This document shows, piece after piece, positions 9,116-17,175 of a stretch of DNA of 49,122 nt. Where the stretch lies: the NCBI GenBank assembly GCA_043764015.1, contig JAYUKY010000054.1, forward strand, positions 1-49,122. The letters are read 5' to 3'. The position numbers were made by a program, and so were the translations under genes. This stretch comes from JANYGM01 sp043764015. Lineage in GTDB: Bacteria; Bacteroidota; Bacteroidia; Cytophagales; Thermonemataceae. Each line of letters starts with the position of its first letter. Within the stretch, counting starts at the first letter, position 1. Under the pieces are notes generated by a model. The model did not search any database. It was given only the letters and a program-made list of their open reading frames with translations, and was not told the origin of the DNA.

Positions 9116-9308
9116 TAGACGTCCTGCGAAAGTCGGACAAGTGTATTAAAGTCCCTTTCCCAGCAGGGGAAAGGGATTTAGGGATTGGGGTTTTAGTCTG
9201 AATTGTGTTGAATGTAGCATAATAGAAGAAACCCCACCTAAGTCCTCCCCTGCTGGGAGGACTTTAAAGACACTTTTTTAAAATTATAAGACTTTCGCAG
9301 GAGGTCTA
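9116..9308. mobile_element. MITE-like miniature element, about 193 bp, with 19-bp terminal inverted repeats
   Basis: TAGACGTCCTGCGAAAGTC at 9,116-9,134 is the inverse of the sequence at 9,290-9,308, with 18 of 19 positions matching. Inside lie two further hairpins: a CCCTTTCC/GGAAAGGG unit with a G-rich tail, and CCTCCCCTGCTGGGAGG. No reading frame of useful size is present. Terminal inverted repeats without a transposase fit a MITE mobilised in trans. The element overlaps the 3' end of the pnuC-like gene and supplies its last codons. Confidence 0.6.
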
Positions 9309-9946
9309 GTGATTGAATCCCATTTGGAAGAAAATCTTAGGATTTTTCTCCAATCAAAATAGCCTTTTATAGCCATTAGAAGTAATAAAAAGTACAATAC
9401 AGCCGTTACATACAAATTAGCACTTATATACTGAATAACGGCTATAATATTGATAAATATCCAAAAAAGCCAGTTTTCAATATATTTTTTTGCTAGCATA
9501 AATTGCGCTAAAGCACTCAAAACCAATAATAAAGCATCTAAATAAATGAGCGTTCCATCAAAGTATTTCAGCACAAATATAGTAATTGCAAGTAAACAAA
9601 CAAATATTTGAAAAATCTCCAACATATCTTTCTTTGGAAAATTTCTAATAATTATTTTTTCTTCTTTTTCTTTTTCAAGTACCCAGCAATAAAGCCCATA
9701 AAAACTTAAAACAATAAACATTATTTGTATTAGCGCACTTCCTACAAGTTTTGCATCTATAAATATTTTCAGGTACAAACCAGCCGCAATAATTGAAAAT
9801 AACCAACCCCAAATACTCACACGCATATTTAGCCACACACATATAAGCGAAAATATTGCTGCCAAAACTTCAATATTATTTTTGCTAATATATTGATAAA
9901 CAGCATTATATATAAAATTAAAACTAATATTTTGTAAAAACAACAT
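9284..9946 (-). CDS. pnuC: PnuC-family nicotinamide riboside/vitamin transporter
   Basis: The 220-aa integral membrane protein has about seven hydrophobic segments. RVSIWGWLFSIIAAGLYLKI, SALIQIMFIVLSFYGLYCW and ENWLFWIFINIIAVIQYI match the Trp/aromatic-rich helices that define PnuC transporters. Family members carry nicotinamide riboside, or in related forms thiamine or riboflavin, across the inner membrane by facilitated diffusion. The last residues (TRPPAKVL) are encoded by the terminal repeat of the MITE-like element, so the original C-terminus has been replaced. The core helices are intact, so function may be kept. Confidence 0.8.
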   Translation of the reverse strand: MLFLQNISFNFIYNAVYQYISKNNIEVLAAIFSLICVWLNMRVSIWGWLFSIIAAGLYLKIFIDAKLVGSALIQIMFIVLSFYGLYCWVLEKEKEEKIIIRNFPKKDMLEIFQIFVCLLAITIFVLKYFDGTLIYLDALLLVLSALAQFMLAKKYIENWLFWIFINIIAVIQYISANLYVTAVLYFLLLLMAIKGYFDWRKILRFSSKWDSITRPPAKVL

Positions 9947-9980
9947 AAAGTAAAGAATATTTTTGATAAAAAGTTAGGAT

Positions 9981-10040
9981 AAATTAAACAAAAATTAAAC
10001 AAAAATTAAACAAATTAGAAGGTTTTTTGTTTAATTTTTG
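9981..10040. repeat. Triple ATTAAACAAAA repeat with a 15-bp inverted copy
   Basis: Three tandem ATTAAACAAA(AA) units run from about 9,982 to 10,014. The last is matched by an inverted 15-bp arm at 10,026-10,040 (left arm 10,000-10,014), giving a long AU-only hairpin between the divergent pnuC and ferredoxin genes. A regulatory role is possible but not shown. Confidence 0.5.
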
Positions 10041-10093
10041 TCTTCGTATCATTTTGTGTGGTAAAAGACAGTTGTTTTTTCATAATTTTCTAT

Positions 10094-10128
10094 AAAAATG
10101 CCTTTTGAATTTTCAAGAGGCTTTTTTC
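10094..10128 (+). terminator. Terminator-like hairpin upstream of the ferredoxin promoter
   Basis: The stem GCCTTTTGAA / TTCAAGAGGC is followed by TTTTTT. It precedes the ferredoxin promoter and may insulate that gene from upstream transcription. Confidence 0.55.
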
Positions 10129-10182
10129 TTTATATAGAAAGATAATAAATAACGTCAAATTAACAACAATTTAACTGAAATA

Positions 10183-10214
10183 TTTGACTATTGCTTAAAA
10201 AAAGAATAATTTTG
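10183..10214 (+). promoter_or_regulatory. Bacteroidota-type promoter for the ferredoxin gene
   Basis: TTTG at 10,183-10,186 and TAATTTTG at 10,207-10,214 are separated by exactly 20 nt, a textbook fit. The leader before the ATG at 10,302 is about 80 nt. Confidence 0.7.
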
Positions 10215-10301
10215 CACAAACTTTAAAGACATTACGAATGTTGTAGAAGTAGTTTTAGGTTAAAAGTATCAACAGAAAAATTTTAGACAAAAAGTAATAG
10301 T

Positions 10302-10646
10302 ATGGCAATAATGATAACTGATGAGTGCATCAATTGTGGGGCTTGTGAGCCAGAGTGTCCCAATACGGCTATTTATGAAGGTGGCGTATCTTGGACGTGG
10401 GCGGGAGGTACAAAACTAACTACTGTAAAACTTCCTGATGGCACTACTATAGACGCAAAAAATCCTCAAACTCCTGTTTCAGAAGATTTTTATTATATTA
10501 TTAGTGATAAATGTACTGAGTGTATGGGTTTCCACGAAGAGCCACAATGCGCAGCGGTTTGCCCAGTAGATTGTTGCATAGACGACCCAGACCACAGAGA
10601 AACTGAAGAAAAACTTTTAGGCAAAAAAGCTTTTATGCACCCATAA
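10302..10646 (+). CDS. 2[4Fe-4S] ferredoxin
   Basis: The 114-aa protein has two iron-sulphur cluster motifs. The first is C9-x2-C12-x2-C15-x3-C19-P (CINCGACEPECP). The second, near residue 70, has a longer gap between its second and third cysteines (CTEC, then CAAVCP), as in Allochromatium-type ferredoxins. It acts as a soluble low-potential electron carrier. It has its own promoter and is the last chromosomal protein gene before tRNA-Glu and the mobile elements. Confidence 0.9.
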   Translation: MAIMITDECINCGACEPECPNTAIYEGGVSWTWAGGTKLTTVKLPDGTTIDAKNPQTPVSEDFYYIISDKCTECMGFHEEPQCAAVCPVDCCIDDPDHRETEEKLLGKKAFMHP

Positions 10647-10721
10647 AAGCACTTTCTTAATAATTTTGAAAAAAAAAGTAAAAAAACTTTGTAAAAAGTT
10701 TTTTTATTCAAAAAACATTCT

Positions 10722-10729
10722 TACCTTTG
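10722..10729 (+). promoter_or_regulatory. Probable -7 element for tRNA-Glu
   Basis: TACCTTTG matches TAnnTTTG about 75 nt before the tRNA. No clear -33 TTTG is seen at the usual distance, so the assignment is tentative. Confidence 0.4.
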
Positions 10730-10804
10730 CATCACCAAAAGGAACAAACACTTTTAAAATCATTTTTAAGATCATAATAATTTCCAGAGGTAAGTTTGCT
10801 GAAC

Positions 10805-10876
10805 GGTCTGTTAGTGCAGCGGTTAGCACGCCTCCCTTTCACGGAGGTGGCACGGGTTCGATTCCCGTACAGACTA
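10805..10876 (+). tRNA. tRNA-Glu (anticodon UUC)
   Basis: A complete 72-nt cloverleaf can be folded. The acceptor is GGTCTGT/ACAGACT with a G-U first pair, and the D-stem is GTGC/GCAC. The anticodon stem is CCTCC/GGAGG with loop CTTTCAC, placing TTC at positions 34-36. The T-arm is ACGGG/CCCGT with loop TTCGATT. CCA is not encoded. The 3' end of this gene is the attachment site of the tandem elements that follow. Confidence 0.95.
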
Positions 10877-10877
10877 C
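10863..10877 (+). other. Attachment site copy 1 (tRNA 3' end)
   Basis: TCCCGTACAGACTAC at the end of tRNA-Glu is repeated at 21,224-21,238 (15/15) and 38,298-38,311 (14 bases). It marks the left boundary of element 1. Confidence 0.85.
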
Positions 10878-10916
10878 AAAAAGTGCCTTTAAACCTATTT
10901 AAAGGCACTTTTTTTA
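10878..10916 (+). terminator. Terminator directly after tRNA-Glu / attachment site 1
   Basis: AAAGTGCCTTTAAA pairs with TTTAAAGGCACTTT and is followed by a T-run. It starts 2 nt after the tRNA and would end its transcript. It lies on the element side of the crossover, so it is brought in by element 1. Confidence 0.85.
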
Positions 10917-11189
10917 TGAATATTCTCTCAATATTCCCTTAAAAAAGTGAACATTTTGCGAACATTTTTAGCAAAAAGAGAACATACTTTTTGACTTTTT
11001 TGGGAATTTTGAAAATATCTCAAAATATTTTCAAAAATTTATTTTTTGCTCTCCATAAATTGTGAAAAATCTTTATCTCTCATTTTTTAACAAGACTATT
11101 ATAGTTCTTTTTTTGCTTGTAATATTTTTTGATTTCCTGCAAACTTTCTAATATTTTTGTGTTTTTTCGTGTGAAGTTTTGAAATTGCG

Positions 11190-11435
11190 TTACTACTGTT
11201 ACTACATTACTACTTTGGTGTTTTTTCTGCATATTGAGAGAGTTGAACCACTTTTATAGTAGTAAGGTATTTTTACAAATGCTTACTACATTTTACCAAA
11301 CCTTACTATTTTCTGCAAAATAGTAGTAATGTAGTAATCTAGTAGTAATGTTATTTTTTTAAACCTTACTACAAAAAAAGTGTACCACAACACTAATAAC
11401 AAGTAAAATATATAAAAATAGTAATGTAGTAACCA
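11190..11435. repeat. Cluster of ten GTAGTAA/TTACTAC heptamers (possible origin or recombinase-binding region)
   Basis: The 546-bp gap between the tRNA terminator and the VapE gene contains no gene. It holds ten copies of GTAGTAA or its complement between 11,190 and 11,435. Three are packed at 11,190-11,213, and others lie near 11,258, 11,283, 11,321-11,335, 11,342, 11,375 and 11,424, many extended to TAGTAATGTAGTAA. Their position beside replication genes and near the element end suggests iterons or arm-type sites. Confidence 0.55.
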
Positions 11436-11462
11436 TATTATAACTACTACAAAGAAACACTT

Positions 11463-12689
11463 TTATAGTCTATGTAAGAAATAACCTTTTTTAGGATATT
11501 CTTTTTCTATCCTCTCTGTTTTCCTCTTAATTTTCATCTGTTTTAGTGCTTTTCCTATATTATTGGCGTTTAGCTTTATTGGAGTGAGTGCCGTTAATTC
11601 TGTGAGAATAGTTGTTGAAGTCCTAAAATTAGTCTTGTTACACTCCGTATCCTCCTCGTAGTGTTCTTGTATCAATTCCATTTCAACGGTTATTTTTTGA
11701 TAAGATGCGTTTGCCCCCTCATTTTCATTTATCTCTTCTTTGGTGAGTTTGTACTCAAACCCCTCTTTGTAGAGTGCATACGCTTGGGAATAAACCAAAT
11801 CAATGTTTACGGCACTATACGCAAAATCAATACTGTCTATCTCAAAGCATAACCAACGCACCGACCCTGTTGCATCAGTCAAAAAAGTATCTTCATTGGT
11901 TGAGCCTACAAAGTTTGCTATACGTGCCATACGTTCTACCCTCGTACCATAAGGTTTCCTTGCGTTCACGACCTCAACACTCATCAAAGATTTAATTTTA
12001 TTGGTATCTTTTTTGTCAAGGTTTGCCAACTCGTCCAAATTGATAATAAAATTTTGAGAAAGTGTAATATATCCGTCCTTGTCGTCTGGATTGATGTTTT
12101 CAGCAAAATAGCTTTTTAGTTGTGGTGGACACAAAAAGCGTAAAAATGAAGTTTTGCCATCATTTTGGTTTCCTATCAAAATGAATGCTTGTTTGTTAAA
12201 ATCTTTGTTTAGTGCGCAAGCTATCATTCTGACAAGCATTTTTTCAAAATGCTTAGTAAACCGCTCTGTATCTTTTGCTTTTACAAAAGTTGAAAGTTGT
12301 TTGATGTAGTCATTTTCTATTTTGCCGTTTGCATCATATTTGGGTTGCCACGCTGGCAAACTCTCAAAATAGTGTTTTAGTGGGTTGTGTTCTGGCACAA
12401 AGTCGCTGGTTATTAGCGAATTGAGTTTGCTGTCGCTCAATTTCATTTTTGTTTTTGCCAATTCCACAATAAGATTTTCTTTCTTAAAAATCTTCCAAAT
12501 AGTGCTGTTCAGAGGTTTAAACTCAATTTCGTTCAAAATAATATCATAACGAAAATGATACTTTTCTTCCAAATATTCCTGCACAATAGTCATCATTTGA
12601 CGTTTGAAGCGTTTTGGTGCTTCTGCCTGTTCTGTGGGAACAACTGGAACTAATTGCTGTCCTGTTTGGATTTCTGGTTTCTTTTGCAT
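11463..12689 (-). CDS. VapE-family P-loop helicase/ATPase
   Basis: The 408-aa protein has a Walker A motif GNQNDGKTS at residues 173-181, Walker B at 215-221 (IINLDEL), and sensor-like FVGSTNEDTFL followed by GSVRWLCFEI. This is the pattern of virulence-associated E proteins, superfamily 3-like helicases found in phages, pathogenicity islands and Bacteroidota mobile elements, where they serve replication of the element. The upstream gene (12,799-13,857) carries the primase-like VirE N-terminal domain, so the two probably form the replication module. Its start codon follows a hairpin at 12,741-12,777. Confidence 0.8.
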   Translation of the reverse strand: MQKKPEIQTGQQLVPVVPTEQAEAPKRFKRQMMTIVQEYLEEKYHFRYDIILNEIEFKPLNSTIWKIFKKENLIVELAKTKMKLSDSKLNSLITSDFVPEHNPLKHYFESLPAWQPKYDANGKIENDYIKQLSTFVKAKDTERFTKHFEKMLVRMIACALNKDFNKQAFILIGNQNDGKTSFLRFLCPPQLKSYFAENINPDDKDGYITLSQNFIINLDELANLDKKDTNKIKSLMSVEVVNARKPYGTRVERMARIANFVGSTNEDTFLTDATGSVRWLCFEIDSIDFAYSAVNIDLVYSQAYALYKEGFEYKLTKEEINENEGANASYQKITVEMELIQEHYEEDTECNKTNFRTSTTILTELTALTPIKLNANNIGKALKQMKIKRKTERIEKEYPKKGYFLHRL

Positions 12690-12740
12690 ATTTTTGTACT
12701 TGTTAAAATTGTGTTTGTTAAACTGTTTATTTTAAGTTAT

Positions 12741-12777
12741 TTAACTCCGTTTGTGTTGCTTGCAAAACGGAGTTTTT
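12741..12777. terminator. Hairpin with T-run on the plus strand
   Basis: AACTCCGTTT pairs with AAACGGAGTT, followed on the plus strand by TTTTTTT. It lies between two leftward genes, in the leader of the VapE gene, so as a terminator it faces against the genes. Similar cases occur at 15,223, 15,752 and 17,527. Confidence 0.55.
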
Positions 12778-12798
12778 TTGTTTTATCTTGCCTTATTT

Positions 12799-13857
12799 TT
12801 ATGCAGAAATCCTCTTAGAAAATTGATGTTTGCCAAACTCTTCACTTGCCGTTTTATAGGCTTTACGACAAGTATTTTCTATTTCCTTAGCATCAAAATC
12901 AGATGTAGAAAATTTGTTAATAAGCAAGTTTGTTGAGGTGGTACAGTCCATTCCATATCTACAAAGTACACACGAAAATCTAAAAATGAAATTTTGCCTA
13001 TTCCCACTAAAAAAACTATCATTGTGCTTGTTTTGGTAGCCTTTTAGTGCTTGTTCAAATTTTTCATTATCATTTACATCTGTGGTATATTTTTCTGTGG
13101 AAAAATAGTTGAGTTGTGGCGTTTGTGTTGATGCTGGCACACTTTGTACTATATTTTGAGCCACAACCTTTATATCTTCTAGTTGAAGTGCTAAAAATTC
13201 TACATCTTTATTGATAAAAATAGCCTCATCAAACGACATAAAGCATAATCTTGAAATATTGCTACATTTTGCATCAATGCCAAAGGCTTTCTTTTCAGAA
13301 ACTATTGGTATGCCTGTTGCATCAGAAAAAAACTTTGCTACATATTCATAAATTCTTTTATAGTCATATTGATTTGTGCCAAATTCTACCATAAAAGCCA
13401 CTTTTAAGCCGTTTTCTGACGGACTTACAAACACACTAGCTATTATCCCACTAAGTTTGTCATTAGCAATAATTTCATTTTTTAGCTTATTAACCACTTG
13501 CAGACGTTCTAAACGCTTTTTTTGGATAATGTACTTTTGTACTTCTGTCAAAATATCCGTTTTAGGCACTACTTGCATATCAGAAATATTGTCAATATCC
13601 AAAATAAGGATATTTGAGGGTGTTTTTATGCTTTTGTCGTTACGCTCCGAAAACGTGCCTGCATACGTGAATGCTGGTATTTGCGTTTTGTAGCTCTCAC
13701 CTGTTGCATCAGCTAAGATGCCATTATAAAGATTTTCCCTATACGTTTGGAGTTGTGGAATTAGATTATTTTGCATAACTTTGCATAAATCAAAAAAACA
13801 CATCTCACGTGTTGCATTAGTGCTTTTTGCACTTTTAAAAACGCTTATCTTTGTCAT
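12799..13857 (-). CDS. VirE N-terminal/BT4734-type primase-like replication protein
   Basis: This 352-aa protein opens with a beta-strand (KISVFKSA) and contains PSNILILDIDNISD, where the DxD pair fits a primase-like metal site. SVFVSPSENGLKVAFMVEF and KAFGIDAKCSNISRLCFMSFDEAIFINKD match the conserved blocks of BT4734/BF3469-type VirE_N proteins, which share a fold with small-element primases. It lies directly upstream of the VapE helicase and downstream of recombinase 1 (13 bp gap), all leftward. It probably primes replication of element 1. The C-terminal third has helical segments of the kind found after VirE_N. Confidence 0.7.
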   Translation of the reverse strand: MTKISVFKSAKSTNATREMCFFDLCKVMQNNLIPQLQTYRENLYNGILADATGESYKTQIPAFTYAGTFSERNDKSIKTPSNILILDIDNISDMQVVPKTDILTEVQKYIIQKKRLERLQVVNKLKNEIIANDKLSGIIASVFVSPSENGLKVAFMVEFGTNQYDYKRIYEYVAKFFSDATGIPIVSEKKAFGIDAKCSNISRLCFMSFDEAIFINKDVEFLALQLEDIKVVAQNIVQSVPASTQTPQLNYFSTEKYTTDVNDNEKFEQALKGYQNKHNDSFFSGNRQNFIFRFSCVLCRYGMDCTTSTNLLINKFSTSDFDAKEIENTCRKAYKTASEEFGKHQFSKRISA

Positions 13858-13869
13858 AATTTTCCAAAA

Positions 13870-15198
13870 TTATTGGTTATTTTTAGGCTGATTATTTGCG
13901 TTCATTATGGCAATTTCTGCTGTGAGGTTTGCCAAAATATTACTTAAATCCACATTTTGCACCTGTGGCACTATTTGTGTGGTTTGTATCTCACCTCTCA
14001 AACAGTCCGTTTCCCTTGTTAAACGCTCATTATCAATGTTTGCATAGTATTTTTGTGTGGTGCGTATATTTTTGTGTCCTATCATTTTGGAGATACTTTC
14101 CGTTGAAATAGTGCCTATACTGTTGTTTATCCAAACCATTCCCGCCGTTTTGCGCCCACAACGGTTAGTAATGCGTTTTAGAATACCTACTTGCTTACAA
14201 AGCACTTTTATTTCTTTGTTGTGTGTTTGTTCTATTCCCAAAGGCAAAATATTATCCCATTTCTCCAAAAGTGCCTTTGTAACTGGCATCATTGGTATTT
14301 GTTGGAGTTCTCCTGTTTTGTTGCGTGGTTTGAGTATCCATTCTTTGTTATTCTCATCATTAAAAAGATGTTTTTTGATGTCAAATGCTTTCATATCACA
14401 CCATTGAAAACCTGTACAACAAGAAAACAGAAAAATATCTCTCACGTTTTCCAAATACTTATTAGCACTCAAATCTAGTTTTACAAGCCGTTCTAACTCG
14501 TCCCAAGTAAGAAATTCAGTAGTAGCATCATCATTTTTAAACTTTGGTAGTGCTGGCAAAGGTGTACTCGTAAATTTGTTTTGTAGGGCATACATATTGC
14601 CCTCTGTTACCTTTTGAGCCATTTTTTTGAGCGTGCAATCTTTCACAGGAATAGTAGAAACATAAGGTTTGCACCTATCAAAACGCAGAAAACGCATTGT
14701 TGTAATCAATTCTTGAAACAACGAAATATCAAACTGGTCATAACCTATCTTTTCCAAGCCTTTTTCAGTAAGAAAATAGGCTATTTTGCGTATGTTGGAC
14801 TTGTAAACGTCATAATTCTTTCTGACAAATTTGCCTGCCTTAAAATTCTGTTCGTTGAGTTCTGTAAGTATCTCCAAAACTGGTTTATCATATTTAATTT
14901 TTATGGTAGGATTTTTGAAGTTTTGCCATACAAGTTGCGGTGTGTAGCTCTCATTAGCAAGCACAAACCTATCTTCAATGGTTTGTACTTGTTTTAGGAG
15001 TTTGTTGAGGTGTAGGTTGGTGCGTTCATAGTTGCCTTTACACAAACCTCGTTTTTTGTCCCAAGACGACATAGGGCAAAATAAGCCTGTTCTTACGGCA
15101 TATTTTGAGGTAGGATTTTCGTATAGCACAATGCTAATAGGGCTTTCTCCTTGTTTGTTGGTGGTACTTTTTTTAAGTTGGAAACTTATTTTTAGCAT
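13870..15198 (-). CDS. Atypical tyrosine recombinase 1 of element 1 (Arg I replaced by Gln)
   Basis: The 442-aa protein has an N-terminal arm-type domain (SIVLYENPTSKYAVRTGLF), a core-binding domain (about 105-210) and a catalytic domain (about 225-400). The first catalytic Arg is replaced: the usual TGLR is CTGFQ with Gln265. The beta-hairpin Lys is kept (PRNKTGE). The HxxR box reads NRCGR, so His becomes Arg346 while the second Arg349 remains. GH375 and the nucleophile Tyr385 (QKYY) are present. A relative lies at 15,807 and a broken one at 38,515, all with the same changes. It probably acts in integration or excision of element 1, unless the altered site has another use. Confidence 0.8.
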   Translation of the reverse strand: MLKISFQLKKSTTNKQGESPISIVLYENPTSKYAVRTGLFCPMSSWDKKRGLCKGNYERTNLHLNKLLKQVQTIEDRFVLANESYTPQLVWQNFKNPTIKIKYDKPVLEILTELNEQNFKAGKFVRKNYDVYKSNIRKIAYFLTEKGLEKIGYDQFDISLFQELITTMRFLRFDRCKPYVSTIPVKDCTLKKMAQKVTEGNMYALQNKFTSTPLPALPKFKNDDATTEFLTWDELERLVKLDLSANKYLENVRDIFLFSCCTGFQWCDMKAFDIKKHLFNDENNKEWILKPRNKTGELQQIPMMPVTKALLEKWDNILPLGIEQTHNKEIKVLCKQVGILKRITNRCGRKTAGMVWINNSIGTISTESISKMIGHKNIRTTQKYYANIDNERLTRETDCLRGEIQTTQIVPQVQNVDLSNILANLTAEIAIMNANNQPKNNQ

Positions 15199-15222
15199 AT
15201 TTTTTATTTGTTTATTTTGATT

Positions 15223-15258
15223 TTAACGCCCTGTACTGACTGTATAGGGCGTTTTTTG
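15223..15258. terminator. Hairpin with T-run on the plus strand
   Basis: AACGCCCT and AGGGCGTT are followed by TTTTT on the plus strand. It lies 25 nt upstream of the recombinase 1 start codon, in the opposite orientation to the genes around it. Confidence 0.55.
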
Positions 15259-15275
15259 TGTGAATTTTGTGAGCT

Positions 15276-15530
15276 TTATGTTAGTTGATGTTTTATTTTG
15301 AAACAGTCTGCAAAAAGCACTACTACATCAATAGAAGCATCAAAAATCAATTCATTTACTACAAAACTACTTTCTGTAATAGTGTGAACGGTTACCGTTT
15401 CCATTAAACCGCCTTGCTTGATTAAATATGTGTCGTGTTGTCTTGTCTGTCCGTATTTGTACCTTTCTTGCTTGTATTTGTGGGTAAATGTTACACCCTG
15501 CAAAAACTCTTCTTTGGTGATATTTTCCAT
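15276..15530 (-). CDS. Small hypothetical protein of the M-x3-TKEEF family (84 aa)
   Basis: The 84-aa protein begins MENITKEEFLQGVTF. The same opening appears in its neighbour at 15,543 (MENITKEEF) and in an element 2 protein at 36,656 (MKQLTKESFLAGAKF). The remainder is beta-strand-like, with a hydrophobic C-terminal half (IDVVVLFADCF). No known function is recognised. The shared N-terminus across two separate elements suggests a small family carried by mobile DNA of this host. Confidence 0.6.
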   Translation of the reverse strand: MENITKEEFLQGVTFTHKYKQERYKYGQTRQHDTYLIKQGGLMETVTVHTITESSFVVNELIFDASIDVVVLFADCFKIKHQLT

Positions 15531-15542
15531 TATTGTTGGAGT

Positions 15543-15734
15543 TTAGAGTAAATTATTATACTGACTTGTTTCGCACAAATCAGCATCAAAAGTTCTATTG
15601 CATTCGCAATGGTAAAAAATAACTTCCCTCTCCAAAAAACTATCATAAAAAGCAAGTTTGTTGAGATTACATAGTTCAGTTTTATGTATGTCCATTTCAG
15701 GACAATAGAACTCTTCTTTGGTGATATTTTCCAT
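15543..15734 (-). CDS. Small Cys-containing protein of the M-x3-TKEEF family (63 aa)
   Basis: The first nine residues (MENITKEEF) are identical to those of the downstream neighbour, including the ribosome-binding region, which points to local duplication. After that the two diverge. This one contains five cysteines, including CECNRTF, possibly a small metal site. Function unknown. Confidence 0.55.
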   Translation of the reverse strand: MENITKEEFYCPEMDIHKTELCNLNKLAFYDSFLEREVIFYHCECNRTFDADLCETSQYNNLL

Positions 15735-15751
15735 TATTATTGGTGGTTTTT

Positions 15752-15793
15752 AGTCCGTTTTACTTCACGCTGGCGTGTGGCAAAACGGACTTT
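15752..15793. repeat. Inverted repeat upstream of the small M-x3-TKEEF genes
   Basis: AGTCCGTTTT and AAAACGGACT enclose an inner CACGCTGGCGTG palindrome. The structure lies between recombinase 2 and the 63-aa gene, with only a short T-run on the plus strand. Confidence 0.5.
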
Positions 15794-15806
15794 ATGAATG
15801 ATATTT

Positions 15807-17171
15807 TTAGGCTACTTTTATTTTTTGAGCGACTGCATCAGCTAACATTTGTACCATTTTATCAAAATTAGCAGGCTCTTCTCCTGGCGCATTTGTCGTT
15901 GTTTCTTTTTCTGCAACTGCCGTAATGTCCGTTTGCCTTAGATGCCTTGTTTCTCTGTCAATACGCTCTAATAATACGGTTGCGTAGTGTTTTTGCGTGG
16001 TATCTATGTTTGCGTGTCCTAGCATTTTAGATACTACTTCAATAGAAATACCACTATTGAGCCAAACCATACCTGCCGTTTTGCGTCCACAACGGTTTGT
16101 AATATGTTTGTTGATGCCTAAACTTTTCATCATAAAAGCAAGTGTATTAGTGTGTTCCTGTGCATTGCCAATAGGCAAAACGCCCTCATACTTCTCCAAA
16201 ATCTCTTTTGCCTTTGGAAAAAATGGTAATAGTTGCTTTACTTTTGTTTTCTCTCGTGGTTTTATTAGCCACTCATCATTATTGTAGATTTCTATAAAAT
16301 CCATAGAAAATGCCCTCATATCACACCATTGAAAGCCTGTATAACAAGAAAAAAGAAATACATCACGTATTTTGTCAATGATAGAAAACTCTTCTATTTC
16401 CCAATCTTCTAGCTTTTGAAGTTCAATAGCACTCAAAAACTCCGTTTCCTCTGCATCTGATACAAACCGTTCATACTTAGGCAAAATAGCCGTTGTATAG
16501 CCTTTACGCAAAGCATAAGCGTTTCCTGCGCTGATGATATACGTAAACTTTTTAACGTGAGCGTTCTTTTTAGGTCGTTTTAGTTCTTTTTTCTTAAAAG
16601 GCGTATTACGAAACCACTTCACAAAGTCCTCAAAAACAGTATAATTGAAGTCTGCATAACTCATTGTTGGTTGTGAGATATGATTAAAAAACCGTTGTAT
16701 TTTCTCAATATCACGTACATAGGCATTAAAACCCTCCTCAATAATTGTTTTATCATCAATTTTCTTATTGGCAAGTTCTATCAAAACCTCCGTAATAGGT
16801 TTTTCTGCTTTTGCTTTCTCTTTGAATAGCTCGTTTAGGGTAGCTTTTCCTGCCAAAACATCTAGTATGTGTTTTGCCGTAATATGCGGTGAATTAACCT
16901 CTTTGAGGGCGTTGTAGATGTTTGTAATTCTGTTTTTGGTTTCGTGCAAGTCCTCATTTTTCTCTTTTGAGCCTAAACCTACAAACCTATTCACACGCCA
17001 ATCATCAAAATATCCCACAATTTTTGTGGTCAATAAACTTCTTTTGCCATTTACGGCAACTCTCACCTGTATTATTACAAGTTCTGCACGTCTTTTGCGC
17101 CTTGCTATCAAGGAAATGTGCATTTGTGGCACTCGTACAGACAATTTAAAATCTTTCGTTTCATTTTGCAT
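15807..17171 (-). CDS. Atypical tyrosine recombinase 2 of element 1 (Arg I replaced by Gln)
   Basis: The 454-aa protein has the same three-domain layout as recombinase 1. The catalytic region shows CYTGFQWCDM with Gln281 in place of Arg I, Lys in PREKTKV, NRCGR with Arg360 in the His position and Arg363 kept, GH386, and the nucleophile Tyr396 (TTQKHY). The two recombinases are clearly related in the catalytic half and divergent at the N-terminus. Two recombinases in one island may act jointly or reflect a composite element. The 17,176 gene ends just upstream, with a 4-bp gap. Confidence 0.8.
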   Translation of the reverse strand: MQNETKDFKLSVRVPQMHISLIARRKRRAELVIIQVRVAVNGKRSLLTTKIVGYFDDWRVNRFVGLGSKEKNEDLHETKNRITNIYNALKEVNSPHITAKHILDVLAGKATLNELFKEKAKAEKPITEVLIELANKKIDDKTIIEEGFNAYVRDIEKIQRFFNHISQPTMSYADFNYTVFEDFVKWFRNTPFKKKELKRPKKNAHVKKFTYIISAGNAYALRKGYTTAILPKYERFVSDAEETEFLSAIELQKLEDWEIEEFSIIDKIRDVFLFSCYTGFQWCDMRAFSMDFIEIYNNDEWLIKPREKTKVKQLLPFFPKAKEILEKYEGVLPIGNAQEHTNTLAFMMKSLGINKHITNRCGRKTAGMVWLNSGISIEVVSKMLGHANIDTTQKHYATVLLERIDRETRHLRQTDITAVAEKETTTNAPGEEPANFDKMVQMLADAVAQKIKVA

Positions 17172-17175
17172 AGTC

